Shown piece by piece: positions 7,774 to 15,347 of a stretch of DNA of 32,985 nt. Numbering within the stretch: the stretch's first letter is position 1; every line of letters begins with the position of its first letter. The notes under the pieces were generated by a model. That model did no database searches and was not told the origin of the DNA. It saw nothing but the letters and a program-made list of their open reading frames with translations. Position numbers and translations under genes: made by a program. Source of the stretch: Gemmatimonadota bacterium (lineage in GTDB: Bacteria > Gemmatimonadota > Gemmatimonadetes > Palauibacterales > KS3-K002). Where the stretch lies: assembly GCA_020344375.1 (NCBI GenBank), contig CP070823.1, positions 1,640,594 to 1,673,578 on the forward strand, given 5' to 3'.

Positions 7774-9254
7774 GATGGATCTCGTGCTTCAGTGAGGAGC
7801 GCCAAACGACCGCCAGTCAGGCGCTCCAGACTCGCGAGCGCTCTCACGTAGTCGAACAGTGCCTGGACCTCGTTCAACCGCGCCTGATCGAGAAGGAGTG
7901 CGGCATCCGAGACCTCGAGCTGGGTGGAGAGGCCACTGGCGAAACGAATATCCGCGAGCGCGAGTGCCTCCTCAGCCATGACCACCGTCTCCCGACGCGC
8001 CCGGATCTGCGCACGGGCCGCACGGTACTCGGCGAGCGCCGCAGAGAGCTCGACCTGGAGTCCCTCTCGCAGCTGCGCCTCCTCGACCCGCGCCACCGTC
8101 AACTGCGCTCTCGCCTCATCGACGCGCCCCCGCGTACGGAACCCGTCGAAGGGCGTCCAGGCGACGGAGAGCGCGACATTCCAGTCGCTGCGCCAGTTGC
8201 CCCACCCCGGCGGAACGGGATCGTCGGGAAACGCCTGAAAGCCCAAGTTACCCAGGAGTTGCAGTGAAGGCAGCCAGTTTCCGCGAGCGATCCGCACACC
8301 CTGCTCGCGCATCGCCACCGTCGCCCGGGCCGCGTGCAGGATGGGACGATCGAACACCAGGCGGGTCAGCTCGTCCTCGTTGATCTCCACCCTGTCCGGC
8401 TCGAACTCGGTGATCAGAGCCACAGGCTCATCAGCGGGGACGTTCACCAGACGCTTCAGCTCGAGCAGCGCCAGCTCGGCGGCGTTCTCCGCCTGGATGA
8501 CCGCCGGGTCCCGGTTCTCCAGGTCCACCCGCGCGCGCAGGAGATCGAAGTCCGAGGCGGTCCCGGCTTCGTGAAACGACTCCACCTGTTGGAAATGGGC
8601 CTCCGCCACACGACGACTGTCCAGCGCGATAGCGTGAAGCCGCCGGGCGAGGACCGCGTTCAGATAGGCCGTCCGGACCTGTAGCGTGATCTCCGCTTTC
8701 GCCTCCTCGAGCCAGTCCCGCGCGGCTGAATGGAAATGACGTGCCACCGCCCGCGCTCCGCTGATCCTTCCGCCGGCATACAGCGGTTGCGCGAGCTGGA
8801 ACGTCGCGATGTACGTGTTGCGCCTGCCGAAGGGGAGCCCGGTGAACAGCGAGGAGAGGAAGTCCTGGGTCATGAGCTCATTCAAGAGATCGTAACGCTC
8901 TTCCGGCGTCTTGCTCGTGTCGAACGCGTCGGGGATCAACGAGTCGGGCGCCGGCGGCGGGCCAGCCATCTCATCGAAGATCGTTCGAATCGCGCGGTTG
9001 TACGTCAGAACGGCCGACAGCTGGGGCCAGGCACCGGCCGTGGCCTGGGTGACCTGGGCATCCGCGACGAAGAGCTGCGCCCGCGCCGCCGCTATCTCCT
9101 CACTCTGGGCCAACGCCCGCCCAACGGCGCCGGCGAGCGACAGGCGGAGGGTGTCCGGCGGCTCGGCCTGCGTCGCCTGGGCGGGCAGCGCCAGGCAGAG
9201 GAGAGAGATTACTACCGCCAGCCAGACCAGCCGCGGCCTCGTCTTGGTGCGCAT
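7770..9254 (-). CDS. TolC-family outer-membrane efflux channel
   Basis: From ATG 9254 the protein has a clean signal peptide (MRTKTRPRLVWLAVVIS...ALPAQA). It then has two tandem outer-membrane efflux protein repeats: long amphipathic helices rich in Ala, Gln, Arg and Glu, with QPLYAGGRISGARA and VAWTPFDGFRTRGRVDEARAQL marking the two beta-strand/helix transitions. It should trimerise into the exit duct of the efflux system encoded by the next two genes. An in-frame ATG at 9278 would add eight residues. I prefer 9254 because GGAAAGGG lies just upstream and because the longer form puts acidic residues in the signal n-region. The end overlaps the adaptor start by 4 bp, and the gene lies 63 bp after the tetR-like gene. 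Confidence 0.93.
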   Translation of the reverse strand: MRTKTRPRLVWLAVVISLLCLALPAQATQAEPPDTLRLSLAGAVGRALAQSEEIAAARAQLFVADAQVTQATAGAWPQLSAVLTYNRAIRTIFDEMAGPPPAPDSLIPDAFDTSKTPEERYDLLNELMTQDFLSSLFTGLPFGRRNTYIATFQLAQPLYAGGRISGARAVARHFHSAARDWLEEAKAEITLQVRTAYLNAVLARRLHAIALDSRRVAEAHFQQVESFHEAGTASDFDLLRARVDLENRDPAVIQAENAAELALLELKRLVNVPADEPVALITEFEPDRVEINEDELTRLVFDRPILHAARATVAMREQGVRIARGNWLPSLQLLGNLGFQAFPDDPVPPGWGNWRSDWNVALSVAWTPFDGFRTRGRVDEARAQLTVARVEEAQLREGLQVELSAALAEYRAARAQIRARRETVVMAEEALALADIRFASGLSTQLEVSDAALLLDQARLNEVQALFDYVRALASLERLTGGRLALLTEARDPS

Positions 9255-9317
9255 CGCGTCCCTTTCCGTACCGTTCATTTCGCTGCTCGCAGCTCGTCTG
9301 GCCCGTTTACAGGCGCC

Positions 9318-9983
9318 TCAGGCGGCCACGCCCTCGAAGATGATGTCGAGCTTCCCCGAGATCTCGTCGTGGAGCCCGTCCACAGAGCCACCCTCCTGCA
9401 GCCAATGCACCAGTGTGCGGAAGAACGCCGACTCGATCAGAGTGGCGGCGTGCTCGGGTTCAACGTCCGGTCGGATCTCCCCGCTCAGCTGTCCCTGCCG
9501 CAGCACGGAACGGCTGATGGCAAGAAACTGGCGAACCGGTTCCTCGTCGGTGATCCGGCCCTCATTCCAGGGAGAATGCATGTGGCGCAGGCTCTCGAAG
9601 AAGGCCAGGCGCGAGAGCCCCGGATTCTGAACCGCGAGGTCCGTGAGAAAGAGGAAGGCCCGCTCCAGCTTCTCCCGCGTCGTGCCGCTCCAACCTTCGA
9701 CGGGTCCGAGTTCCTCCACCAGCCGGCTGGTCCAATCGTCGGCAACAGCGGCGAGGAAGGACGTCTTGCGGGGGAAGTAGTTGAAGACCGTCCCCTTGGC
9801 AACATCGGCCCGGTCCGCGATCTCCTCCACCGTCGTCTCCTCGAAGCCCTTCTCCAGGAAGAGCTCGAAGGCCGCCTGGTAGATTCTGCGGCGCAGCGCG
9901 CGCTTCTTACGCTCGCGCCGGCCCAGCTCCGCCGCAGGCGGCATGGGGTCGAGGCGCGAGTGCTGATCTGCGGATTTCGACAC
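9318..9983 (-). CDS. TetR/AcrR-family repressor of the efflux operon
   Basis: This 221-residue regulator has the TetR N-terminal helix-turn-helix at about residues 28-75 (IYQAAFELFLEKGFEETTVEEIADRADVAKGTVFNYFPRKTSFL). The divergent all-helical C-terminal domain would bind ligand and dimerise. As first gene of the tetR-tolC-adaptor-RND operon it probably represses its own transcription and that of the pump genes until a pump substrate or related ligand binds. The start is GTG at 9983 with no strong ribosome site. An in-frame ATG 13 codons later would still keep the HTH, so the exact start is uncertain. Upstream, two operator-like repeats overlap a strong promoter. The inducer cannot be told from sequence. 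Confidence 0.92.
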   Translation of the reverse strand: MSKSADQHSRLDPMPPAAELGRRERKKRALRRRIYQAAFELFLEKGFEETTVEEIADRADVAKGTVFNYFPRKTSFLAAVADDWTSRLVEELGPVEGWSGTTREKLERAFLFLTDLAVQNPGLSRLAFFESLRHMHSPWNEGRITDEEPVRQFLAISRSVLRQGQLSGEIRPDVEPEHAATLIESAFFRTLVHWLQEGGSVDGLHDEISGKLDIIFEGVAA

Positions 9984-10016
9984 GTCCGAATGAAGGGCTA
10001 AGGAGACGCAGGAATG

Positions 10017-10044
10017 TGACCGCAGTCAATTATGACCGAAGTCT
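10017..10044. promoter_or_regulatory. Two tandem TetR operator-like sites
   Basis: On the plus strand TGACCGCAGTC (10017-10027) recurs as TGACCGAAGTC (10033-10043), 16 bp apart with 10 of 11 bases identical. The first copy extends to the inverted repeat TGAC-CGCA-GTCA (10017-10028); the second is an imperfect form. One lies at the expected transcription start and one overlaps the edge of the -10 box and spacer, an arrangement suited to repression by the adjacent tetR product. Confidence 0.6.
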
Positions 10045-10057
10045 TGGAAAATGTCAA
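10029..10057 (-). promoter_or_regulatory. Strong sigma70-type promoter of the efflux operon
   Basis: On the minus strand a perfect -35 box TTGACA (10052-10057) is separated by 17 bp from CATAAT (10029-10034), a five-of-six match to the -10 consensus. Transcription would begin near 10022, about 40 bases before the GTG start of the tetR-like gene. Confidence 0.7.
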
Positions 10058-10436
10058 CCGGCGGGCATCCAGGCTGATGGGTCACGCGCACACGGACCGC
10101 CTGTGGGATCGGAACGGGGTTGGGCGTGGCGACGACGCAAGCCAAGGCGCCCTCTCACGCCGCGCACGTCCCTCGGGAAGGTCCCACCTCGGAGTGTCCG
10201 GTTCCGAGACACGTTTGTTCGCATGCGGACGGCTGCGGTGGCAGCAACGAGGCCCCAGCGGCACGGCAGGCGACCCCATCCCGCGGGACTTGAGCGCGTA
10301 TTATCATGGAGAGGGTTCAGCCGGCCGCAGGCATAGCGCTTGCTATGCTGAGGGACGGTGTCCCGTGCTTCCGCAGGACTCTTAGGCAGGGCGTATGAGA
10401 GATGGTGTGCCGATCGTGAACGTAAGCTGAGAGTCA
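10058..10436. other. Intergenic stretch with no recognised gene
   Basis: Beyond the efflux promoter, about 380 bases precede the ABC ATPase gene. Short open frames here lack convincing starts, ribosome sites or family motifs. TATTAT near 10300 could be a -10 box, but I see no good -35 partner. I assign nothing else. Confidence 0.5.
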
Positions 10437-11108
10437 ATGGCGATGATCACATTGCGAAACGTCGAGAAGTGCTATGAGACCCGTGCCGGAAGGACTTTCG
10501 TCCTTCGCCAGATCAACGTGGATGTCAGGAAGGGGGAGTTCTTGACGGTTATGGGGCCGTCCGGCGCGGGCAAGACGACTCTGTTGAACATCATCGGGAT
10601 GCTCGATGGTGATTTTACAGGCGAGTACTATCTGGACGGCCATCCCGTCCACGAGCTGCCGCCCAAGGAGAAGAAGACGCTCGGCAGGGATTACGTCGGC
10701 TTCATCTTCCAGCACTTTCATCTGCTGGACGATCTGACGGTGGCGGAGAATCTCGACATCCCGTTGTCCTATCGGAACGTGAAGCGATCGGAACGCCAGG
10801 CTCTGGTCGCTGACATCCTGGACCGTTTCCAGATCGTAGCGAAGAAGGACCTGTTCCCTAGCCAGCTGTCGGGGGGACAGCAGCAGCTCGTGGCAGTGGC
10901 CAGGGCTGTGGTCGCCGAGCCGAAGTTGATCCTTGCTGACGAGCCCACGGGGGCCCTGCACTCCAGCCAGGGCCAGATGATCATGGATCTACTGAGGGAG
11001 TTGAACGAACAGGGGTCCACGATCATCCAGGTGACCCACAACGAGAAGTGGGCGGCCTACGGCAACCGCATCATCAACCTCCTCGATGGCTGGATGGTGA
11101 AGACTTAG
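10437..11108 (+). CDS. Orphan ABC transporter ATPase (LolD/MacB type) with altered motifs
   Basis: This 223-residue ATP-binding protein has Walker A GPSGAGKTT (40-48), Q-loop FIFQHFHLLDD near 89-99, signature LSGGQQQ (144-150), Walker B LILADEP (164-170) and switch His in VTHNEK. It is closest to the LolD/MacB group that energises export or lipoprotein release. Two usually conserved positions differ: the Arg after the signature is Leu151 (QQQLVAVARA), and the D-loop Asp is His175 (TGALHSS). No permease or adaptor gene adjoins it; downstream is a broken hydrolase gene on the other strand. The ribosome site is weak. It could serve a distant permease or be a relic of a dismantled transporter. 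The second ATPase in this window (from 32332) has the standard residues. Confidence 0.88.
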   Translation: MAMITLRNVEKCYETRAGRTFVLRQINVDVRKGEFLTVMGPSGAGKTTLLNIIGMLDGDFTGEYYLDGHPVHELPPKEKKTLGRDYVGFIFQHFHLLDDLTVAENLDIPLSYRNVKRSERQALVADILDRFQIVAKKDLFPSQLSGGQQQLVAVARAVVAEPKLILADEPTGALHSSQGQMIMDLLRELNEQGSTIIQVTHNEKWAAYGNRIINLLDGWMVKT

Positions 11109-11133
11109 CGACCGTCGAAACGACCGTACGCCA

Positions 11134-11888
11134 TCAGTCCCAGTCACGCTCCAACACACGGATCCTGATACGGGAGGGGAATTCCCCTGAGTGGTGGACC
11201 TGGTGCACCGCGGTCTGGTAGTCTGCCTCGGTCGCGTGATAGATGTTCACGAAGCGCTGCGGGTTTCGGTCGATGACAGGGAACCAAGTGCTTTGAACCT
11301 GCACCATGATCCTGTGGCCTCTCTCGAACGTATGGCACTTATCTCCGAGGTCGAACGCGATCTCCGTCACCTGGCTCGGCACCAGGGGCTCAGGGTTCTC
11401 GAAGCTGTTCCGGTACCTGGCCCTGAACACTTCGCCGGCCAGCAGCATCTGAAAGCCGCCCATTCGCATGCCGGAGACAGCGCCTCGCTCTGATGTCGTG
11501 TCCGGGTACACGTCGATCAGCTTGACGATCCAGTCCGCATCGGTTCCGGTCGTGGACACGAACAGGTCGGCGATAATCGGGCCGGCGATCGTGACATCCT
11601 CAGTCAGAACATCGGACTTGTAGACGAGGACGTCTGGCCTGCGTGCCGCGAAGCGCTGATCTTCGACCATCCAGAGATGCCCCTGCCGGGTGGCAATCTC
11701 CGCCGACCACGGTACCGGCTTGTCCGGGTCGTTGATGTAGGAATCGTAGGCCTCGCCCGGATCGCCGGAGGGAGGCTCGAACGAGAGTCCCTCATCAGCG
11801 TGGAAGTACTCACTCGCCCCTGCGCCGCTAGCGGCTGGCTTGAGAGTACGAGGAGAACGGTAAGACCCAGGAGGGGAAGGGATTTCAC
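11134..11888 (-). pseudogene. CocE/NonD-family hydrolase relic: signal peptide joined out of frame to C-terminal domain
   Basis: From GTG 11888, preceded by GAGGT, the frame encodes a good signal peptide (VKSLPLLGLTVLLVLSSQP, then LAAQ) and then turns to nonsense. Right after the signal, another minus-strand frame carries clear family sequence: FHADEGLSFEPPSG, YINDPDKPVPW, MVEDQRFAARRPDVLVY, LTEDVTIAGPI and further on to a stop at 11134. This is the tail of CocE/X-Pro dipeptidyl-peptidase-like alpha/beta hydrolases, whose full length is about 600 residues. The catalytic alpha/beta domain, normally between these parts, is absent. An internal deletion that also shifted the frame, near 11817-11825, explains it. 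The family cleaves esters or proline-containing peptides outside the cytoplasm; this copy cannot, since the Ser-Asp-His domain is lost. Confidence 0.8.
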
Positions 11889-12042
11889 GGCCAGACCTCG
11901 ATTACTGGGTGCGGCGGTCCGCCCCTTGAGGAGACCCTGCACCACCGCCCTCAGTGAGTGCGCGCCTCCGGCATTCTAGAGAGACTCGACTACCTGCACC
12001 AGGTCTGTCGAGTGAGAGCCTGAGGTGATGATCGAGACGTAT

Positions 12043-12966
12043 TCAGCGAATGAACCGCGTCTCTCCTTTTGAGGAGAAGATGATGGAGTTCGGGTAGCGG
12101 TCCTTAATCCTATCCGTGAACTCCCCGAAGTGATTTTCGTAGAGATGCGACGGAACGATGTAGCGCGGCTTGATGTAGCTCTCGATGATCGTCGCCGCTT
12201 CGGGGAAGTTCGCGTCGAACATGGTGAACCCCAGAAACGCGATGTCGATCCCATCCCGGTCCATGCGAGCTTCCTGAAAGATCTCAGTCTGACCGTGCGG
12301 CACGATATCCCCCGTGTTGAAGATCTTCGTGCCAGCAAGGTCGGCCATCATTCCCAGGTTGTCAGCGCTGTAGTCCTGGTTTCGCTCGCCGTGGCTGAGG
12401 CGAAAGACTCTCATCGGTATTCCGTTCGCCTCGATCTCGACGACCTGGCCGGGCCCGGGTGCCACGACAATCACTCGATCGCGGAACCGCTCGTAGCTCG
12501 GCAACTCAGCCAACTCATCGTGGACCACCCGACCCGAGACGAGCACGGCTTCAAGATTGTGAATCAGATGCTCGGCCACCGATTCGCGATGGAAGTGGTC
12601 CGTGTGCGAATGCGATACCAGGATCAGATCGACGTTGTCAAACGGCGGTAGCGCGTTCTCGAGCTTCTCCAGAGTCTCGGGGTCCGGAGCGTGCCGCGGG
12701 TGCCGATGCAAGGCATCGATCAGCAGGGTCTTGCCAGCGGCCGAGACCATGAAACCCGCGACGGCGAGTTGCGTGACCATCGCTGAGTCAGGCGGGGCAA
12801 CTGGGCGCTCGCAACGCTCAGGCGCAAGCGACTGGAGCCCGGCAACAAACGACAACTGTCCAAACGTCGGCTCGAAACCAGGGTAGACCTGATGGCCCCC
12901 GCCCACCGAAGATCCGGAGACTAGTAAGCCCAGGTTGAGCAACAGGAAAGCCGCTAGCGGTCTCAT
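12043..12966 (-). CDS. Secreted metallo-beta-lactamase-fold hydrolase
   Basis: From ATG 12966 the protein is 307 residues with a signal peptide (MRPLAAFLLLNLGLLVSGSS). An in-frame start 15 codons upstream would place charged residues before the signal and is less likely. The metal site SHSHTDHFH fits the HxHxDH motif; further candidate ligands are in LSHGE, FNTGDIVPHG and the late VPSHLYENHFGEF. The fold matches the UlaG/YcfI-like branch of the superfamily rather than true beta-lactamases, which are shorter and carry different loops. It would hydrolyse an ester, lactone or phosphodiester in the periplasm; the substrate is unknown. It stands alone on the minus strand, 167 bp after the C39-like gene. 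Confidence 0.85.
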   Translation of the reverse strand: MRPLAAFLLLNLGLLVSGSSVGGGHQVYPGFEPTFGQLSFVAGLQSLAPERCERPVAPPDSAMVTQLAVAGFMVSAAGKTLLIDALHRHPRHAPDPETLEKLENALPPFDNVDLILVSHSHTDHFHRESVAEHLIHNLEAVLVSGRVVHDELAELPSYERFRDRVIVVAPGPGQVVEIEANGIPMRVFRLSHGERNQDYSADNLGMMADLAGTKIFNTGDIVPHGQTEIFQEARMDRDGIDIAFLGFTMFDANFPEAATIIESYIKPRYIVPSHLYENHFGEFTDRIKDRYPNSIIFSSKGETRFIR

Positions 12967-13133
12967 AGCTCGCTCGTTGAGGATGGTGATCCGGTTATCC
13001 GGAAGAATCATACTGGGCAGATCGGCCGGTGCCAGGTGACCCCTCTCCGCAAGAGTATAGACGCGTGCGGGGCCCCTGACGTTGGCCGCTGTCCGGACGC
13101 CGTGGTACCCGGCTTCGGATCCTGGTCAGCTTG

Positions 13134-14015
13134 CTAGGAAGAGCGGCGCTTCCGCTTGCGCTCGACGCGATAGACCGGTTTCACCCCGTACCTCGCAGCC
13201 GCCCACAGCCCGAGTATTGTGCTGATCGCGGCGATCGCTCGCTTCTCGTCGTCCGCAGGAATCACGAGCCCGTAGGTGTCCGCGACCAGGTGCATCTGCT
13301 CGAGCACCTTCCTCGCGGCGGTCCGCTCGATATCGCCGTGCCAGTAGTCGAGCTGGTCGAGGATCATCGCTTCATGGCGCCGCAGGAATTCGCCTAGTGA
13401 GATGACCTTCTCACTGAGCGGGGTGCGGGGCCTGCAGAGGGCGAGCAAGTCCTCGACGTAGACGTCCCACAGCCGCATGAACTCGCGGTTCGACCTGCGG
13501 CGCAGGTAGCCCGCCCGCTCCAGCGAGAACTTGGCCCGTGTCCGGGTACGCCCCCTCGGCACTGCGGGGTGCAGGTCGTAGATCGTGTAGATGGTCTCCT
13601 CGTCGTACTCGTCGGGCTCGTGGCAGACCCACTGGCTCTTGAGCTGGGGCCAGGAGGCGATGACGAGCACCGCCGGATCCCGGCTGTCGAGGAGGATGAA
13701 CCGGCCCTTCTCCTCCTTCACAGCCGTCACCCAGTGGCCCCACTCCTGAACGCAGAGCAGGCACGGGATGCCTTTGCGGAGATAGCGCAACAGCGCCCGG
13801 CGCGCCTTCTCCGGGTCCAGCCTCCGGATCATCAGGAGATCGCAGCCATAGCGGCGCGCGGCCCTGGCGAGCTGGCTGTCGTCGCTGCCGTGCCAAGTTG
13901 TGCCGGCGGCTCTCGAGATCTCCCGTTCGGGAACCAGAATCCCGTGGACCAGGAGCGCGTGCTTGAGCGCGAAGGGCCCACACTGCCAGCGGTTGGACTG
14001 TGGATAGATCCCCAT
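13134..14015 (-). CDS. C39-like papain-fold cysteine peptidase
   Basis: This 293-residue protein has an N-terminal domain of the bacteriocin-processing C39 type. It opens RWQCGPFALKHALLVHG with candidate nucleophile Cys12 and preceding Gln11, then GHWVTAV with His94, and FILLDSRDP with Asp110 as the likely third member. Residues ~150-293 form a helical, very basic C-terminal region ending in RVERKRKRRSS that I do not recognise. There is no signal peptide, so it should be cytoplasmic. It diverges from the ATP-grasp ligase gene with 78 bp between starts. The ATG follows a GAGGAGAGAG ribosome site. Pairing with a ligase suggests it trims, transfers or hydrolyses an amide made by that enzyme, but this is inference. 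Confidence 0.8.
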   Translation of the reverse strand: MGIYPQSNRWQCGPFALKHALLVHGILVPEREISRAAGTTWHGSDDSQLARAARRYGCDLLMIRRLDPEKARRALLRYLRKGIPCLLCVQEWGHWVTAVKEEKGRFILLDSRDPAVLVIASWPQLKSQWVCHEPDEYDEETIYTIYDLHPAVPRGRTRTRAKFSLERAGYLRRRSNREFMRLWDVYVEDLLALCRPRTPLSEKVISLGEFLRRHEAMILDQLDYWHGDIERTAARKVLEQMHLVADTYGLVIPADDEKRAIAAISTILGLWAAARYGVKPVYRVERKRKRRSS

Positions 14016-14093
14016 GGGCGCGTCTCTCTCCTCGCCTGGTCAAGTTAGTATATTTCTAGCGGTTGCCAACACCGGGACGACGCGGAGGAGTGT

Positions 14094-15242
14094 TTGAACA
14101 CAGCAATGGATGAGCCTAAAGACCGCAAGAAGTCGGTCATTGTCCTCTACAACCAAGTCGGCGAAGACTGGTACGAGAAGCTGAAGGACGTGGATCCTGC
14201 AACGCTGGGTTTCGAGCCCGAGTACCCAATCCACGTTTCCACGGCAAAGGAAGAATACGACGACATCGTGCGCGCGCTGCGGCGGGTTGGATACAAGGCG
14301 CGCGCTGTCAACCTGGAGGAGGATCTGAAGAAGCTGGAGCGGGTGCTCAAGCGCAGCCGCCCCGACGTCATCTTCAACCTGGTAGAGCACTTCCACGACG
14401 ACGCCGATCTCGAGCCCGCGATTGCGGCGATGTTCGACCTCTATCGAATCCCCTACACGGGCGCACCGCCCTTCGCTCTGTCGCTGTGCCAGAGGAAAGG
14501 GCTGACCAAGCATGTCCTGCAGGACAACGGGGTCGCGACGCCGCGCTTCAAGATGCTTCGTGGGCCGACAGTGCCGAAGCGGCTCGGTCTCCGCTTCCCG
14601 CTCATCGTGAAGCCGGCACGGGAGGACGCGAGCGCCGGCGTGGAGAAGGGCTCCGTGGTGCGCGATCGCGAGCAGCTCGCCGAGCGCCTCCAGAACGTGT
14701 TCGCGGAATACGGCGCACCGATCCTGGTCGAGGAATTCATCGACGGACGGGAGCTGCACGTCTCCGTGTGGGGCAACGATCCGCCGGAGGTGCTTCCGCC
14801 GATCGAGTTCGACTTCTCGGAATTGCCGCCTGACCACCCACCCATCATCAGCTACGCGGCGAAATGGAACCCGCTGGCAGAGGTCTACCATCGTGTGCAT
14901 GCGATCTGCCCGGCCTCCGTCCCCAAGCGGCTGTTCCAGAAAGTCGAGCAAGTCGCCATCCAGGCGTATAGGATCACCCGGTGCCGGGACTACGCGCGCA
15001 TCGACATTCGCCTGAAGGACAACAAGCCGTACGTGCTGGAGGTGAACCCGAACCCGGACATCACGGAGGGCGTCTCCTTCATGGATTCGGCGGAGCAGGC
15101 GGGCTACTCCTTTGAGCAGGCTCTGACCAAGATCGTGGAGTTCGCGCTGGAGCGTAAGCCGCCACCACAGCCGAGTCCCGAGCCAATGCCAGATCTCCCA
15201 CCGCACGACACCTCGATCCCGGTCCTCCCGCCGGAGCCCTGA
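14094..15242 (+). CDS. ATP-grasp ligase (D-Ala-D-Ala ligase-like)
   Basis: The 382-residue protein belongs to the ATP-grasp superfamily nearest D-alanine-D-alanine ligases. The N-terminal domain has NLVEHFHDDADLEPAIAA and YTGAPP (about 95-125). The ATP-binding core has PLIVKPAREDASAGVEKGSVV (Lys173) and PILVEEFIDGRELHVSV (Glu213/214). Metal ligands are in YARIDIRLKDNKPYVLEVNPNPD (Asp304, Glu316, Asn318). Such enzymes join a carboxylate to an amine through an acyl phosphate. The last ~28 residues are a proline-rich tail with no catalytic motif. The TTG at 14094 is chosen because GGAGG lies five bases upstream; the ATG at 14106 would be 17 bases away. It diverges from the C39-like gene, which fits a shared pathway. 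It is not obviously a cell-wall Ddl, since no mur genes are near. Confidence 0.88.
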   Translation: MNTAMDEPKDRKKSVIVLYNQVGEDWYEKLKDVDPATLGFEPEYPIHVSTAKEEYDDIVRALRRVGYKARAVNLEEDLKKLERVLKRSRPDVIFNLVEHFHDDADLEPAIAAMFDLYRIPYTGAPPFALSLCQRKGLTKHVLQDNGVATPRFKMLRGPTVPKRLGLRFPLIVKPAREDASAGVEKGSVVRDREQLAERLQNVFAEYGAPILVEEFIDGRELHVSVWGNDPPEVLPPIEFDFSELPPDHPPIISYAAKWNPLAEVYHRVHAICPASVPKRLFQKVEQVAIQAYRITRCRDYARIDIRLKDNKPYVLEVNPNPDITEGVSFMDSAEQAGYSFEQALTKIVEFALERKPPPQPSPEPMPDLPPHDTSIPVLPPEP

Positions 15243-15347
15243 CGCCCAGGGAATGGTGCCGATCGGAAGCCGCAAGGCGTGCGAACGACCTGATCGCTCT
15301 AGGCTAGCGGCAGACTCGCCAGCAACACCCGGTCGTCGCCGGCGGTT

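Noticed and set aside
13066..13080. GGGGCCCC palindrome upstream of the metallo-beta-lactamase-fold gene
   Set aside because: It is a short GC-only palindrome with no flanking symmetry, common by chance in GC-rich DNA.
14040..15275. A 411-codon minus-strand frame opposite the ATP-grasp gene
   Set aside because: The translation has no recognisable motif, while the plus-strand protein shows all ATP-grasp motifs and has a good ribosome site.
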